A stretch of 64,000 bases of DNA, taken from the NCBI RefSeq assembly GCF_004295645.1, contig NZ_CP034752.1:3286001-3350000 (forward strand), read 5' to 3'. The stretch comes from Limnobaculum zhutongyuii (GTDB taxonomy: Bacteria > Pseudomonadota > Gammaproteobacteria > Enterobacterales > Enterobacteriaceae). A model generated the notes under the pieces. It saw only the letters and a list, made by a program, of their open reading frames with translations, searched no databases and was not told the origin of the DNA. Positions 28,501 through 36,760 of this stretch are shown here, one piece after another. How positions within the stretch are numbered: position 1 is the stretch's first letter; each line of letters starts with the position of its first letter. A program made the translations under genes and the position numbers.

Positions 28501-28695
28501 GATCACCTGAGTGACCGAATCTTGTACGGTTTGAGCATCCGCGCCGGGATAAGTGGCCGAAACTGCAATGGCAGGAGGCGCTACCGTCGGATATTGCGCA
28601 ATAGGAAGTTTAAGAACAGCCAGCGTTCCTCCCAGAATGACGATAATTGCCAAAACCCAGGCAAATATTGGCCGTTCAATAAAGAAATTAGACAT
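25597..28695 (-). CDS. AcrB-type RND multidrug efflux pump
   Basis: 1032 residues, full family length. It starts [20 protein letters not shown] and has TM4 with [20 protein letters not shown], whose two Asp drive proton antiport. Two repeats of six membrane segments and two large periplasmic loops (substrate porter and docking domains) are complete, ending in [15 protein letters not shown]. It belongs to the hydrophobe/amphiphile efflux-1 group exporting drugs, dyes and detergents. It follows an adaptor gene (28732-29889) that has an in-frame amber codon, so this intact pump may lack its own adaptor. acrB/acrF-like, but I cannot choose the orthologue. Confidence 0.95.
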   Translation of the reverse strand: [1032 protein letters not shown]

Positions 28696-28731
28696 ACTTA
28701 TTTTGCCTTAATCATAATAATGAAATCCGTC

Positions 28732-29889
28732 TCACTTAACCTGACTGTCGAGGTGACGTTCTGTGGCTGATACCGTCATTCCTGGTCTGATTTTCTGAAG
28801 ATTGCTGACCACAACTTTGTCACCCTCTTTTAATCCATCCGAAATCAACCACTGCTCCCCAATGGCCCGGCTTGCATTAACTTGTCTAATTTCAAGCTTA
28901 TTGGCGTCATCGACGATCATGACAGTGGCCATGCCTTTTGGATCGCGCATTACGCCTTCCTGCGGAACCAAAATTGCACTCTTGAGCGTGCCTTCATTCA
29001 CAACAGCACGGGTATACATGCCGGGTAATAGCTCATATTTAGGGTTAGGAAATAACGCCCTTATGGTGATAGAGCCAGTATCTTTATCTACCGTAATATC
29101 AGAAAATTCGAGACGGCCCTTTAAGCTATATTGACTGCCATCATCCAACAGCAAACTCACCTCGCCGTTCTGCTGCGGGCTTTGCATTTCGCCATTTGAT
29201 ATGGCGCGTTTTAAGCTCAGGTAGCTATCGCTGGATTGAGTAACGTCAACATAGATAGGATCAAGCTGCTGCACGGTGACCATGGCATCTTGCTGGTTAG
29301 TGGTCAGCAGTGCACCTTCTGTAACCGATGATTTGCCTGCGCGACCGCTAATGGGAGAGATGACTTTGGTGTAATTCAGTTTAATGTTGGCGGTGTCGAC
29401 CGCCGCACGAGAGACCTACACTTGCGCATCAGCCTGACGCGAGGTAGCCACAGCACTATCGTAATCTTGCTGGCTGACATAGTGATTTTTTCTCAGAGGA
29501 GAGTAACGTTTCACCGTTAAGCCTGCCAGCTCTGCCGCGGCTAATGATTTAGCCAAATCTGCTTTTGACTGTTCAAGTTCTGCCTGATAGGTCGCCGGAT
29601 CGATCTGATAGAGCGAATCCCCGGCTTTAACATCATTACCTTCGGAGAAATAGCGATGAAGTAAAATTCCACCAACCTGTGGACGAACTTCTGCTGTGCG
29701 ATAAGCGGAAATACGTCCGGGTAATTCTGTCGTAACCGGAAGAATAATTCCTTTTACGGTAACCACATCAACCGGAAGTACTACCGATGCAGCACTGGTA
29801 TTTTTTTCATCATTACAGCCAGTAATGGCAAGTACAATTGTTAATCCAATAATACACTGGAATAAAGCAGATTTATTTTGACTTTTCAT
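28732..29889 (-). pseudogene. AcrA-type lipoprotein adaptor with a premature amber codon
   Basis: The first 157 residues carry a lipoprotein signal (TIVLAITGCNDEK) and the lipoyl half RPQVGGILLHRYFSEGNDV. The frame then stops at a TAG (29416-29418). It continues in frame with VSRAAVDTANIKLNYTKVISP and the rest of an AcrA-like protein to 28732 (ATVMIVDD, VVSNLQKIRPGM). Alignment to E. coli AcrA is collinear through the stop with no indel, so one base change is enough to explain it. Restored, it would be about 385 residues. The pump gene is 36 nt downstream. Confidence 0.9.
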
Positions 29890-29937
29890 TATATCCTCAA
29901 AGAAAACATCTTAACTAAAATATATTCAGCAAGTCTT

Positions 29938-30552
29938 ATGGCCAGAAAAACAAAAATAGAAGCACTCATTACACGACAAAATATCCTGAATGCCGCACTG
30001 GAAATATTTTCCAGCAAAGGGTTCACATCAACCTCTCTTTCTGATATTTCCACCTTAGCAAAGGTAACCAGAGGGGCTATTTATTGGCATTTCGAAAACA
30101 AAGACGACATATTGCATGAAATTTTCTGCGACTTTGAAATGATGAAGTCTGAACATATAAAACCCTTTCATATAATGCTAAACACAAATCCGTTTATTGC
30201 ACTAAAAGAAGCGCTAATTAAAACATTAGATATTATTTATCACGATAAAAAACAGGCTATGATTATGTCGTTAATATTTTTCGATCGTGAACTGGCATAC
30301 AGAAATGACGCAATAAAGAACATTCGTAAAAATATTCTTTTTAATGATGGCGACATTGAGTCTGCGCTCATTAAATGTAAAGAGTCCGGGGTTTATCAGG
30401 AAAATTTTGATATACAAAAAAACGCCACCATGATCAGGATATTTGTTATTGGTATCATTGAGTATTGGCTGGCAGAACCTGATAAGTTCAATCTTTCTAA
30501 AGACGGCGAAAAAGCTGTTCTCCGGTTTCTGGAAACCGCTCCAATAATATAA
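29938..30552 (+). CDS. TetR/AcrR-family repressor of the adjacent efflux operon
   Basis: 204 residues from the ATG at 29938 (MARKTKIEALITRQNILNAA). The TetR helix-turn-helix is clear (FTSTSLSDISTLAKVTRGAI, then YWHFENKDDIL). The ligand-binding C-terminal domain is low-GC and less conserved. It is divergent from the acrA-like gene with only 48 nt between, matching the acrR/acrAB arrangement. An upstream in-frame ATG (29878) would overlap the acrA-like start and is less likely. Likely an efflux repressor. Confidence 0.9.
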   Translation: MARKTKIEALITRQNILNAALEIFSSKGFTSTSLSDISTLAKVTRGAIYWHFENKDDILHEIFCDFEMMKSEHIKPFHIMLNTNPFIALKEALIKTLDIIYHDKKQAMIMSLIFFDRELAYRNDAIKNIRKNILFNDGDIESALIKCKESGVYQENFDIQKNATMIRIFVIGIIEYWLAEPDKFNLSKDGEKAVLRFLETAPII

Positions 30553-31088
30553 TAAATAGTCTTTATGGCATGCATTTAATATGTCTATAATTATATAAAG
30601 AGCTCAGTTATTCCATCATTCACAATCTTGACAATATACAGTAACCAATAAAAAAGTAACGGTGTAAAATTACACCGCACATCAAAGCACTTTATAAAAG
30701 ACAATAAAAAAAAGTGATATTCAAGAGAGTAAATCAAAGGTTTTAGGTAACTTTTAATATTTAAAACCCCATGATTGAAATTATCATTAATTAAAAAATC
30801 CTAAAACAGACAAAATAAAATTTGTAATAATAAAAACATCATAGAATAATTCACGATTCACAGAAACGATGAAAGCAACACTTGTTTTATAGTTATATCC
30901 ATTTTTAATAACCGTAGTTCAATATGTTAACCACTTCATTATTTTCGACACTATTAATATCCAGTAAAGATATTAAGCATGGTTGAAGAACCTATAACAG
31001 GATGTTTAAACTTACTTAATACCCGCTTGCGGAAATACTCAATAAGACCAAACAAGAAATAATAAGCATACTCGAATGGAGAACGAGA
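30553..31088. other. AT-rich intergenic region, no gene seen
   Basis: About 535 nt of very AT-rich DNA between two plus-strand regulator genes. The last 20 nt contain a GGAG ribosome-binding site for the gene at 31089. Nothing else supportable was found. Confidence 0.5.
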
Positions 31089-31712
31089 ATGGATTTGCCA
31101 TTAAGCAGTATCAATAAACCAATAGATGCCATTCAAACATTAATCAATGAATTACTCCCTTACGCTCATCAACAAATCAGTCCGCCCCATAAGAAGTTTT
31201 GTTGTACCGACCAATGTTATCTGGTTCAGGATGGTCATGTGCAGTTACACAGAGTAGTAGATGAAATGGTTATCTATTCAGCAGACGCTCCTACCGTTTT
31301 AGGGTTAAGCAACCATCTTATCCCGGGAGCAGAGGATTATTTCTTTACTACTAAGACCACTTCGACCATCGCAATACTCCCCACCGCAAAGGCAACACAG
31401 ATCATCGAAAGTGAAAAATTGTGGGAACAATTATCTATTTTCCAGGCGTTTATCATACGTCGCATGCATGAGTACCATACAAAGATAACTGCGCTCGGTG
31501 CTTATGAAATCACCCGTAATCAATTGATTAATCTTATTAATGAGCCAGAAGAAGTCAGGAATAATATTACTGCCGTTCAATATATTCAGGATCATACGAG
31601 ATTGTCTCGTAGTGGTGTGATGAAAATGTTATCGCAACTCAGAACAGGAAATTACATTGAGCTGAATAAGGGGCATCTGGTTAAAATCAATAAAATACCA
31701 CTACGGTATTGA
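31089..31712 (+). CDS. YaiV/IprA-like CRP-fold transcriptional regulator
   Basis: 207 residues. An N-terminal cyclic-nucleotide-binding-like beta-roll is followed by a C-terminal winged helix (YIQDHTRLSRSGVMKMLSQL, RTGNYIELNKGHLVKIN). The latter closely matches the end of E. coli YaiV/IprA (YIHQRTRVSRSVV..., NYIEMNKGKLISIN). IprA was described as an inhibitor of hydrogen-peroxide resistance in Salmonella; the role here is unknown. Clear ribosome-binding site, single gene with its own terminator downstream. It could be a paralogue, so no symbol is given. Confidence 0.8.
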   Translation: MDLPLSSINKPIDAIQTLINELLPYAHQQISPPHKKFCCTDQCYLVQDGHVQLHRVVDEMVIYSADAPTVLGLSNHLIPGAEDYFFTTKTTSTIAILPTAKATQIIESEKLWEQLSIFQAFIIRRMHEYHTKITALGAYEITRNQLINLINEPEEVRNNITAVQYIQDHTRLSRSGVMKMLSQLRTGNYIELNKGHLVKINKIPLRY

Positions 31713-31735
31713 TTTTAATTAGAAATATTCATAGT

Positions 31736-31776
31736 AAAAAAGAAGGAAAATTATTTCGGATAAATAATTTTCCTTC
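31736..31776. terminator. Bidirectional terminator between the YaiV-like gene and a secreted-protein gene
   Basis: A 15-bp perfect stem (31742-31756 with 31762-31776) has six A on its left side, so it serves the minus-strand gene well and probably the convergent plus-strand gene too. Confidence 0.88.
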
Positions 31777-31805
31777 ATAAATAGAGCAGTGGCAGTTATA
31801 TCAAA

Positions 31806-32396
31806 TCATTTTTTACCGTGGTCAGCGGTAATCTTCACCAAATCGGTATAGGTTACTTGTACACTTTGGCCAACTTTCAGATCTTTTAAGCGAGCCTGAA
31901 CTTCAGGTTTTTTAACTGAAACCACTTTGCTACGACCTGCGGGGCCTTCGAACGTTATTTGGTGCTTTTTAAGGTCGATATGCGTAATTTTCAGCGATAT
32001 ATTCACCTGACGGAGTGCGTTGGCGTTTGGCGTAGGATTATCTTTGGTAGCCTGACTGACTTCTTCTTTTGTCAGCATAATGGGGGCTGCCTGATTCACA
32101 TCGGTTTCCAGTGCTACAGCAACAGAATGCTCCAGAGTGACCTCAATCATGTCGCCGGTTTTTACATGTTCCAGATCTTTTGCCCGATCGGTCAGTTGAA
32201 AACTAGTCTCTTCACCATCTTTACCGGACAACACAATGACATGGTTACTCTGGTCCACTGAAACTACTTTCGCGACAAGCAGCTCTGTTTGTACGTTTCC
32301 GGATAGCGGAATAGTATCGGCCTGAGCCGAAAAAATAGAAGCAGTTAAGAAGGAAAGCGCAGCAGTAGTTTTAATCAATTTACTAAGTAACGTCAT
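31806..32396 (-). CDS. Exported protein with an internal beta-domain duplication
   Basis: 196 residues. A signal peptide ends around SAQA (residue 26). The mature part has two related halves: residues about 42-96 (AKVVSVDQSNHVIVLSGKDG ... VKTGDMIEVTLEHSVAVAL) and about 136-189 (LKITHIDLKKHQITFEGPAG ... LKVGQSVQVTYTDLVKI), each a short strand-turn-strand block. Such folds resemble small OB- or SH3-like barrels, but no named family is recognised. No Cys, so not a lipoprotein. Likely periplasmic, monocistronic. Confidence 0.75.
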   Translation of the reverse strand: MTLLSKLIKTTAALSFLTASIFSAQADTIPLSGNVQTELLVAKVVSVDQSNHVIVLSGKDGEETSFQLTDRAKDLEHVKTGDMIEVTLEHSVAVALETDVNQAAPIMLTKEEVSQATKDNPTPNANALRQVNISLKITHIDLKKHQITFEGPAGRSKVVSVKKPEVQARLKDLKVGQSVQVTYTDLVKITADHGKK

Positions 32397-32708
32397 GATT
32401 ATTCATCTCCATGTGATTCGCAATAAGTAATAAAATTCGGACACGCTAAACAATCTATCTGCTTAGGCTTACCAATTTATACTTAACGTTCGCAGAGCAA
32501 CAATCACTGTTGGGGTTATTAATATACTTCCTAAATGGTTTAGCTTGTGGTTGTGGGATATAAAACGGTTAATTTCCATTGACTGATTTCTGAAAAATTA
32601 AGAGGTTATAGCAGGTTTACTGGCAACCGGAATTCACGATACTATCCGGACGCTTAAATCCGCAGGTTGGAATTTATCGGATATTCTCTTAATAAAATGG
32701 ATGGTTTT
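32397..32708. other. Intergenic region between divergent genes
   Basis: No complete gene. In the plus direction 32603-32690 has a short codon-like stretch (AGLLATGIHDTIRTLKSAG) after an in-frame stop, which may be a remnant; evidence is weak. Promoters for both flanking genes should lie here. Confidence 0.35.
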
Positions 32709-33533
32709 ATGGCAGTTTTTAACGGTAAAAAAAGTATTGTCTTTGGCATCACCGGCGGGTTCGCAGGCCTGCTCAGCGCTCTGTTATATGAATCGGTCAA
32801 TATTACCAACGCACTGGCAAGTTGGACAATTTCTGGCGGTTTTGATGCTGCACTGATTTCGTTATTTATTGTTATCGGCCAGTCCTATTACCAGTCGCGA
32901 ACGCTTCCCGTCACATCAAGATTGATATCAATACTGATTCAAGGTTTCATTTTTGGTGCCCTTGGCGGTCTGGCGGTATACATCTTTATGGCGGTAACCT
33001 CCTCCGGAGATATTGGCCGCGTTATTGGCTGGGCGATCAGCGGAGCGGTTTGTGGATTTCTGGTATCCAAGAAAATCCCTAATATGAGTAAGAAGCTGGC
33101 GATGGTAGCCGGTGCTATCGGTGGCGCTGTAGGCTGCCTGTTAATGTATCTCAATCTGGGTTATGTAACAGGCGTTATTGCGACGGGTGCGGCCATCGGG
33201 ATTGTGGTGGCAAGCGCTGAAGTGATGTTCCGCAAAAGCTGGGTTGATGTGACGGTTTATTCTGAACCGTTGAAAGAGAATGGCATCAGCATGGCAAAGA
33301 AAACTAACCAGTATGTACTTAATCTTGGTAAAGATGCGATTCAGGTTGGTTATTCAGCGGATATGGATATTTTGCTGAAAGCTAAAGGCATTGCCATGAG
33401 CAAAGAGGTTTTTCAGATTACGCTGGAAAACGATAAGTGCTATTTGAATGACATTAAAACCGGCGAAAAGAAAGAGATCAAACCGGGCGAGAAAGTGATG
33501 GTCGAGAACTGTGAAATCCAGTTTTGTAACTAA
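32709..33533 (+). CDS. Membrane protein with FHA-like cytoplasmic tail, tandem paralogue 1
   Basis: 274 residues from the ATG at 32709 (MAVFNGKKSIVFGITGG), the start conserved with the next gene and preceded by GGATGG. About five hydrophobic segments fill residues 8-150. The C-terminal 75 residues (NQYVLNLGKDAIQVGYSADM ... VMVENCEIQFC) are all-beta and run like an FHA domain (IxVGyxxdmdIll... L..dk.yL.D...G.k..i..Gekv.v...), but lack the Ser/His that bind phosphothreonine. It is followed by a close paralogue after 84 nt. No functional family recognised. Confidence 0.75.
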   Translation: MAVFNGKKSIVFGITGGFAGLLSALLYESVNITNALASWTISGGFDAALISLFIVIGQSYYQSRTLPVTSRLISILIQGFIFGALGGLAVYIFMAVTSSGDIGRVIGWAISGAVCGFLVSKKIPNMSKKLAMVAGAIGGAVGCLLMYLNLGYVTGVIATGAAIGIVVASAEVMFRKSWVDVTVYSEPLKENGISMAKKTNQYVLNLGKDAIQVGYSADMDILLKAKGIAMSKEVFQITLENDKCYLNDIKTGEKKEIKPGEKVMVENCEIQFCN

Positions 33534-33542
33534 GCCTACCCT

Positions 33543-33575
33543 TGTTTACAGGCCATATTCAGTGGCCTGTAAACA
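33543..33575 (+). terminator. 13-bp stem-loop after paralogue 1
   Basis: TGTTTACAGGCCA (33543-33555) pairs perfectly with 33563-33575. A related hairpin follows paralogue 2 (34458-34486) with compensating base changes, so the structure was duplicated with the gene. Confidence 0.7.
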
Positions 33576-33617
33576 GATGTTTTCTGGATATACTCTTTAA
33601 ATCAATTGGATGATTTT

Positions 33618-34445
33618 ATGGCAATTTTTAACGGCAAGAAAAGTATCGTTTTTGGCATCACTGGAGGCGTGGCCGGTTTTCTCAGCGCGTTGTTGTACCA
33701 TGCGACACCTATTCCTGGCCCACTGACAAGCTGGTCCGTTGGTGGAGGCTATAATGCCGCGCTGATTTCGTTATTTATCGTAATTGGTCAATCCTATTAC
33801 CAATCACGAACCTTCCCGATCTTATCAAAACTGACCGCTGTTCTGTTTCAGGGCCTTATGTTTGGTGCCCTTGGCGGTGCGATTGTCTATTTCTGCATTA
33901 TGACAAACTCTGAGTTTGCCTATTATGGCCGTATTGTTGGCTGGGGTATCTGTGGGGCGACCTGTGGATTTTTGGTCTCCAGAAACATACCTAATATGGG
34001 CGCTAAGTTGGCGATTATCGCCGGCGCAATCGGCGGCGTAGCGGGTTGCCTGCTGATGTATCTCCATTTAGGCTTTGTAACCGGCGTTGCGGTAACCGGT
34101 GCTGTTATCGGAATTGTGGTGGCAAGCGCTGAAGTGATGTTCCGTAAAGGCTGGGTTGATGTGACAGTTTATTCTGAACCGTTGAAACAGAGCGGCATCA
34201 GTATGGCAAAACCGATTAACCAGTATGTGCTTAATCTGGGTAAGGATGCGATTCAGGTTGGTTACTCATCAGATATGGATATCCTGCTGAAAGCCAAAGG
34301 CATTGCCATGAGCAAAGAGGTTTCGTTGATTACGTTGGAAAACGGTAAGTGCTATTTAAGCGATACCAAAACCGGCACAAAGAAAGAGATCAAACCCGGT
34401 GAGAAAGTGATTATCGAAAACTGCGAGATCCAGTTCTGTCATTAA
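33618..34445 (+). CDS. Membrane protein with FHA-like cytoplasmic tail, tandem paralogue 2
   Basis: 275 residues from the ATG at 33618 (MAIFNGKKSIVFGITGG); an upstream in-frame TTG (33606) is less likely by comparison with paralogue 1. It shares the five-segment membrane half and the C-terminal domain with its neighbour; the segment from VVASAEVMFRKGWVDVTVYS onward is nearly identical, with most changes in the membrane loops. The conserved tail and variable membrane part suggest the tail binds a common partner. Function not recognised. Confidence 0.75.
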   Translation: MAIFNGKKSIVFGITGGVAGFLSALLYHATPIPGPLTSWSVGGGYNAALISLFIVIGQSYYQSRTFPILSKLTAVLFQGLMFGALGGAIVYFCIMTNSEFAYYGRIVGWGICGATCGFLVSRNIPNMGAKLAIIAGAIGGVAGCLLMYLHLGFVTGVAVTGAVIGIVVASAEVMFRKGWVDVTVYSEPLKQSGISMAKPINQYVLNLGKDAIQVGYSSDMDILLKAKGIAMSKEVSLITLENGKCYLSDTKTGTKKEIKPGEKVIIENCEIQFCH

Positions 34446-34457
34446 TCACCATGCCTG

Positions 34458-34486
34458 TTCACAGGCTGCTATTCGTGGCCTGTGAA
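34458..34486 (+). terminator. Stem-loop after paralogue 2
   Basis: TTCACAGGC (34458-34466) pairs with GCCTGTGAA (34478-34486). Counterpart of the 33543 hairpin. Confidence 0.65.
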
Positions 34487-34512
34487 TAAAAAACCCCAGT
34501 CATCAGAGAAGA

Positions 34513-35091
34513 TTAACCGCCATTCCCCTTCTGCGCTTTAAACGTCTTTTTACTGATTTCAGAAAGTTTACCGTTTTCATTAATTTCATAAACTCGCTGT
34601 TCGCTCCAGACAACCGGCTTCTCATGTTCGGTATCTGATATTCCGCGTTTGATCGTCAGGCGATAGTCTTTATCAATGCTGAAATTAATGACGCCTGTAT
34701 CGTCCGGGCCGGAAAAGCCAATCAGCTGTTGGTCGATAAGTTTGTTGTCTTTTATGGTCATTAACCTAAAGCTGTTAACCACGATGGAGCGTGCGGCTAT
34801 CAGAATTTGTATCTCGCCTCGTGCAGGTAGAAAGAGGTAACCGTCGTCTTCACCACCGTCCAGGTTATAGATATTTTTCTGGTTTTGTTGGTTGATTAAC
34901 TGTTGGAGTGGCGCGGGAAGTTGGGACAGCTGATGCATCGGGTAACGGGACTCGCAGTTAGAGTCACAGGTATAGATATCCATGAATTTTAGGGGGAGTT
35001 GGGTGGTTTTGAGGTTGGTTGAGGCAGATAAAAATGAAGGCGATAATAGAAAAACTATGGTTGTGATAATTATGTATAGATATTTACTCAT
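34513..35091 (-). CDS. Secreted protein of unknown function
   Basis: 192 residues. A signal peptide (hydrophobic residues 4-22, ending FLSA) is followed by a mature part with one close Cys pair (YTCDSNCESRYP) and then a beta-rich region. It converges with the paralogue pair and lies 31 nt downstream of the nuclease gene on the same strand, so the two may be co-transcribed. No family recognised. Confidence 0.7.
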   Translation of the reverse strand: MSKYLYIIITTIVFLLSPSFLSASTNLKTTQLPLKFMDIYTCDSNCESRYPMHQLSQLPAPLQQLINQQNQKNIYNLDGGEDDGYLFLPARGEIQILIAARSIVVNSFRLMTIKDNKLIDQQLIGFSGPDDTGVINFSIDKDYRLTIKRGISDTEHEKPVVWSEQRVYEINENGKLSEISKKTFKAQKGNGG

Positions 35092-35122
35092 TTTAGCCTC
35101 TGATTATTAGGTAAAAAATAAA

Positions 35123-36151
35123 TTAACTTATATTTAATGGCGAAATAAAAACTTTTACATTTTTATGTTTACTTTTAATATCGGCACATAATGCCTCTGG
35201 TTCTTTAATTAAAAAATTCGGATCATATATAAAAAAGAATAAAAAATTACATTTATCATGAGATGAATAGCGATTAATATCTATTAGCATTTGACCTCCA
35301 AGTTCAGCATCTTTCAGTCCATTTCTGGTCATTTTTATTTCAATTGCTATTTTTTCATCATTTAGTAAGAAATCAATTCTAGAAGATGAACCCGCATGAC
35401 TCGGTGTATATTCCTCAGCTCTAACATCATTAAAATGAAGTTTTAAAAGAGCATTAAAAATATCCTGAACATCATACTCATCTTTTATTACCAAACTGGC
35501 CCTATTATTATATCTTTGGTTTAGTTGCAAATAAAACCTATTAAACCCATGAAAAATATCAGTAACAATCTTGATTGCATCATAATGATAATTTTCAATA
35601 TGATAGTTTTCACCTTTTAAGTACTCCTCTATTCTCTTATTTTCATATTCTATTTCTGGTTCAGATTTTTTATTTAAAATGAGATAAACAAGTAAAATAA
35701 AAAGAATACTCTCTATTAAAATAAATAAAATCAATATATTATTATTTAATTTTACACTAATAAAAGAGTCGTACTTTAACTTATTGTTATTAAAATTATT
35801 TATAGGTGATATTTTATAATGCCAATTTATATTCAAGCCAAAGCTTGATGGAAATTTTAAATATATATCTTTTGGATAAGATGCTCCATGAACTCCATTA
35901 TTAAAATCTTCGAGTTCTTTAAAAATAGTTTTAGTATTACTTTTAAATAAATCAGACTCCATAAAGCGATATACGGCAGGGTTTGTTACATCTTCAGGCA
36001 TAAAAGCATACTGAACAAGAAGTGCATAATTTGCACCGAAAGATATTATCGTTATCGATATTAAAAGAATACTAAGCCTTATATAATTTCTCGTTGATAA
36101 TATTATTTTTCCTATATGACGATCTCTTAAGCTATCTGTAATTTTTTTCAT
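35123..36151 (-). CDS. Membrane-anchored PD-(D/E)XK nuclease-like protein
   Basis: 342 residues, strongly AT-rich coding sequence unlike the flanks. Two membrane helices (about 23-48 and 138-160) enclose a periplasmic segment of about 90 residues. The C-terminal half is a PD-(D/E)XK fold resembling the DpnII/MboI-like REase group: VIKDEYDVQDIFNALLKLHF, then SSRIDFLLNDEKIAIEIKMTR with candidate catalytic Asp260, Glu271 and Lys273. TM-plus-nuclease architecture is common among phage-defence effectors, but no partner methylase or sensor is adjacent. The start ATG has only a weak ribosome-binding site. Function inferred. Confidence 0.75.
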   Translation of the reverse strand: MKKITDSLRDRHIGKIILSTRNYIRLSILLISITIISFGANYALLVQYAFMPEDVTNPAVYRFMESDLFKSNTKTIFKELEDFNNGVHGASYPKDIYLKFPSSFGLNINWHYKISPINNFNNNKLKYDSFISVKLNNNILILFILIESILFILLVYLILNKKSEPEIEYENKRIEEYLKGENYHIENYHYDAIKIVTDIFHGFNRFYLQLNQRYNNRASLVIKDEYDVQDIFNALLKLHFNDVRAEEYTPSHAGSSSRIDFLLNDEKIAIEIKMTRNGLKDAELGGQMLIDINRYSSHDKCNFLFFFIYDPNFLIKEPEALCADIKSKHKNVKVFISPLNIS

Positions 36152-36480
36152 AAAATAAATATCTTAATTAAAATGATAACAAAATAGCATCAACACACCA
36201 AAAGTTATGAACGCTTATTTTTCATATATATGAATACGATAGATTGTTAGAAAATTTATTACTCACTTTATTATTTCAAATAATACTAATATTAAAGTTA
36301 TTCTTATCATAATGTTACTTATCGACTCACAATTACATGTGTAAATTATCACGATTATTGGTGGTTTAACACCTCGTAAAAACACCAGAAAATTACTATT
36401 TTCTTTCCATCATATGCTGTTATGCAATGATTCTTAATTTTTTGCGATCCATCCCCCCACTCTAAAATAAACCCCTCAAC
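36152..36480. other. AT-rich intergenic region before module copy 2
   Basis: No gene or recognisable site seen apart from the presumed promoter of the nuclease gene. Confidence 0.4.
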
Positions 36481-36495
36481 CACCAAGTCATCCCA

Positions 36496-36524
36496 TTGAC
36501 CCCAAGACTGCCCAAATATACAGT
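36496..36524 (+). promoter_or_regulatory. Predicted sense promoter of module copy 2
   Basis: TTGACC (36496-36501), 17-bp spacer, TACAGT (36519-36524), in the same context as copies 1 and 3. Confidence 0.5.
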
Positions 36525-36555
36525 CCTTTCACTACCCGCAATTTTGCCGGTAGCT

Positions 36556-36656
36556 AAAAAAGCGAAACCCCGCAGTGCGCGAACACTAACGGGGTCTCTG
36601 ACCACAACGTTACTGGAGTAACATCATGGCTGTCGTGAAGCATACCCAAACTCACC
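36556..36656 (-). ncRNA. Predicted antisense RNA, module copy 2
   Basis: Minus-strand -35 CTGCAA (36685-36690), 17-bp spacer, -10 TATAAA (36662-36667). The terminator hairpin ACCCCG/CGGGGT is at 36567-36595 with T run at 36556-36561. The RNA would cover the ribosome-binding site and ATG of the ORF at 36626. Confidence 0.5.
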
Positions 36657-36760
36657 CTGAATTTATACACTCGCAACGATCCAATTGCAGATCCGGATCG
36701 GAAAAGCGATCCTCGATTTCTATTTGTTGCCTGAAAGCCGGGAGATGCTCCCATGCTTAA
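36626..36760 (+). CDS. Conserved 44-residue basic leader peptide, module copy 2
   Basis: Exactly 44 codons again, starting MAVVKHTQTHPEFIH and ending in SHA before TAA (36758-36760). The RSGSEKRSS core is kept while flanking residues vary. Its end overlaps the next ORF's start by 8 nt. Compared with copy 1 it has lost one G in the ribosome-binding site region (GTTACTGGAGTAAC), which keeps the GTTAC/GTAAC palindrome. Confidence 0.6.
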   Translation: MAVVKHTQTHPEFIHSQRSNCRSGSEKRSSISICCLKAGRCSHA

